A stretch of 64,000 nucleotides of DNA from Litomosoides sigmodontis (Eukaryota; Nematoda; Chromadorea; Rhabditida; Onchocercidae). Under the pieces are notes generated by a model that was not told the origin of the DNA, made no database searches, and saw only the letters and a list, made by a program, of their open reading frames with translations. Location: positions 10,865,817-10,929,816 of the forward strand of contig OY718804.1 of NCBI GenBank assembly GCA_963070105.1. Reading direction: 5' to 3'. Both the position numbers and the translations under genes were made by a program. Each line of letters opens with the position of its first letter. Position 1 is the first letter of the stretch. Of the stretch, positions 61,901 through 64,000 are shown one piece after another.

Positions 61901-62918
61901 AATTTACATTTTCAAATCATCGTCTGATTCGGTCTTCTCAAGCGTTGATCAAATGCAGGACTAGTGTATTAGTATTAAAGGACTTTTAAAGGACAAATCA
62001 TCGCAATTTTGGATTCGTACAAAGTATAAATGGAATTCCAGGTGTAAAAATTGCAGGAATCGGCTGGCGCAGAATCTCAAACGAGCTCGAGGCGTGCGGC
62101 AATTGCATTGGAAAATGACGAATCATCCCAATTTTGGGATTCTTATGAAGCTAGTATATACCGAAAACCACACTTAAATGAAAAGGTTGAAATTTTTACT
62201 GCAAATTGAGATGACTAACGTGCTATGTCATTGAGGAAAGTCAATTTTAATCTGTTTACTATTATTTATGAATTTCAAATTGATTACAGTTGTGCTGCTT
62301 TCTTGCATAATTTTTAAGAAAAAAATTCACAGTGGTTTAAATAAGGTCTGAAAGTAGTGAAGGGTGAAGCTGCTTTACGGCAAAAGACTAAATGATTTTT
62401 AATGAATTATAATCAGACATTGATTTGCAATTAATATTAATATCTCCAAGATGCCTTATACTTCTGGAAGTATTTCAAGCAGAAAAATCCAAGCAAAAAG
62501 TATTCTATACCTCAACCAGGTCAAAAGCAAAATGAAAGGCATTACTTGAATCAGTGATTCCTTAGCTTATTTCTCGTGTCTCTGTTCATTTGTTGAGTTA
62601 ATTTGTTTTGTATTCTTTGCCAAACAAATTTTCTTATAGATTTTGTAGGCATTTTCTGCAACGGCACGCTCAATGACAACAGCTACAGCAGTTGTAACTG
62701 CTAATCATAATCATTCGGGCACAAGCAGTATCAATCATCAGAGTACAACTACAGCGGTGGGATTGGGCTCCTCAGCGGTACGGGAAACGGTCGACATCGT
62801 TGCCAGGTCTGAAACACCACCTGCTGATTACGATACCGCATTTAGTGAAATGCATATCAGTAGTAATGCGAATAGCAGTAAGCAGCAGCAACAGTGTGCT
62901 ACTGACGTCATTTATTGA
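55921..62918 (+). CDS. PTB/PID-domain adaptor with Pro-rich tail
   Basis: Exons: 55921-55951 (proposed start), 56660-56828, 57153-57399, 57945-58123, 58390-58577, 60648-60758, 61085-61279, 61433-61764, 62649-62918. They total 1722 nt, 573 residues, with all phases closing. PTB domain at about 12-200: CRCRVLYIGSAVPTITKDGL, GIDSWLSVWSNGLLLEYING, FHPINSLHYCAAVRYV, HPPIFAAIFRRTTGIK, VLECHAFICTNAKAANALV, RCCFHAYAESMY. This is the strand-helix pattern of phosphotyrosine-binding domains that bind NPxY-type peptides. A charged helix follows (IEEIAAIEDDKELEQQRWAE, 209-271), then a Pro/Met/His-rich region and Tyr motifs (SVYGTLP, YEEPIY). Reading past the donor at 61764 instead gives a stop at 61810-61812 (499 residues). 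I recognise the fold but not a named orthologue. The first exon is the least certain: it was chosen because MKVLEYLCSE plus a GTGAGA donor gives the required phase 1. Confidence 0.8.
61351..61410. repeat. Perfect 30-bp tandem duplication in a PTB gene intron
   Basis: Two identical 30-bp units (61351-61380 and 61381-61410) end 22 bp before the first base of the exon at 61433, where branch-point and pyrimidine-tract signals normally lie. Confidence 0.92.
61860..61911. repeat. 23-bp direct repeat, period 29
   Basis: A 23-bp AT-rich unit at 61860-61882 recurs at 61889-61911 with a 6-bp spacer. It lies just past the alternative stop of the PTB gene, within either its 3' UTR or the last intron. 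Confidence 0.85.
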
Positions 62919-64000
62919 AAATTGTTGCGTAATATGTAAATTCTCGAAATTTGAAAACTTTCTTTAAATACCTAAAACTTCACTCATAGTTTATGGTAAA
63001 GATGAGGAGAAAAAGCAGCACCGACACTTGTCACGAAAAGTCTTGCTTTAGATGTGTAAAAAAATCAAAATAGGAACTTTTTCTCTTGAACGATATATAT
63101 GCGTATATATCAGGGAAAAGAGCCCATCTCTCCGTTTGGCACTTCAAATAGCATCACATTCCGTCCGCTGAAAGAGTTCAAATATGACATATTTAGTGCT
63201 GCGCTTCAAGTACAAAGCCGGACATATTACCTTTGTTTTTTCACACCTTCACTTCTGTGAAAATGTCCTTCTGTTATCTCTTTCACAGACTCATTTTCTC
63301 GTTCATTATGATACATCAAAGTCATGACGGAAATCTCGCTTTCGACATTTTTAACATTTCTCCCTATATTCTTATAATGCTCACATTTATCTGTCTGTCT
63401 CTGTTGTTTCAGCATTCCGTGACCGTTATCTATCACCATCCGATCGCAGCACTTCTGCGAGATAAAGCCAAACTATGCCTGCCATGCATAAACCTACTCC
63501 CTCCACTCTCCTAGCTCTCAATCTATCAGTTGACAAAGTTTCTTGCTTCGTGCTCATCTCGCAGAACTGCACTGCTGTAGCATGCGTGCAGTCACTACCT
63601 GCATAACAAAAACCCCATACTCCTGCTAATTTTATCAAGAAAACTGTGATTACATGTCTTTATACAGTAATAAATTCACTGCTTTCATAGTATGGACCAC
63701 CGATACGTATTCATTCAGAATTAAAAGTATCATATATCCACGCCGCTCCTGCAGAAATGTATAAGCAGTGATTTATTGGAGCTGCATTTTAGTGCCATTA
63801 TTTTCCACTCAATAAACTATATTTCAGTGTCGCTTATTTATTTAATGTCTAAGCAAACTCTGAAATAACTCCATTTGGTAAATTTATTCAATAGTTTATG
63901 TTTAAAAAAATTGAAATAATGAATTTATTAATATGATTTCACAAATAAGCAGCTAAATTTTCTGCAGAATTAGTTAAATTTTATTAGTCAGTTATGAAGA
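62919..64000. other. 3' flank of the PTB gene
   Basis: No coding exon is supported. AATAAA hexamers at 63669-63674 and 63811-63816 are possible poly(A) signals, implying a 3' UTR of 0.75-0.9 kb if used. The open frames at 63227-63638 on either strand show no domain. Confidence 0.45.

Noticed and set aside
1..64000. tRNA, rRNA, SL RNA, transposon or CRISPR features
   Set aside because: By eye I saw no tRNA B-box in a cloverleaf context, no spliced-leader sequence, no transposase or reverse-transcriptase motif, and no spaced repeat array. A covariance-model scan would be needed to exclude small RNAs.

Overview
The window reads as nuclear DNA of a nematode. It is AT-rich and has many small phase-conserved exons with TTTCAG-type acceptors. 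Strong acceptors also lie just upstream of several start codons, as expected for spliced-leader trans-splicing. One gene has the architecture of the nematode protein DEX-1. A filarial/spirurid worm is my best guess; that is inference from general character, not from a diagnostic repeat.

Layout: (1) 1-5.4 kb is mostly non-coding, with one small single-pass membrane protein ORF at 2739-3104 (+). (2) 5486-10321 (-) is a SLC30A9/ZnT9-type zinc transporter in about ten exons. (3) 10.4-21 kb is a long AT-rich stretch without a convincing gene, holding two weak coding candidates. (4) 21082-24014 (+) is a core-1 beta-1,3-galactosyltransferase (C1GALT1), nine exons and 409 codons plus stop, with every splice phase closing. 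(5) 25678-28862 (+) is a sedoheptulokinase (SHPK), nine exons, with a 24-nt microexon and a GC-AG intron. (6) 30612-about 42.0 kb (+) is a DEX-1-like protein with two nidogen (NIDO) domains, about ten EGF modules and one C-terminal membrane span. (7) 42987-46476 (-) is a STARD3/MLN64-like cholesterol transfer protein (MENTAL and START domains), convergent with dex-1. (8) 46.5-55.9 kb is gene-poor and microsatellite-rich. (9) 55921-62918 (+) is a PTB/PID-domain protein with a Pro/Met/His-rich tail and two possible 3' ends.

The genes do not form an obvious pathway: zinc homeostasis, O-glycan synthesis, sugar phosphorylation, apical matrix adhesion, sterol transfer at membrane contacts and PTB adaptor signalling. 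I found no sign of a mobile element, CRISPR array, rRNA or prophage. The most notable signals are a candidate phospho-FFAT motif in the STARD3-like protein, a perfect 52-bp tandem duplication that copies a splice donor in the same gene, a single-nucleotide-loop G-quadruplex motif just upstream of dex-1, the GC-AG intron and microexon of SHPK, and the alternative 3' end of the PTB gene. All exon models were built by eye from reading frame, splice signals and remembered family alignments. No search was run.
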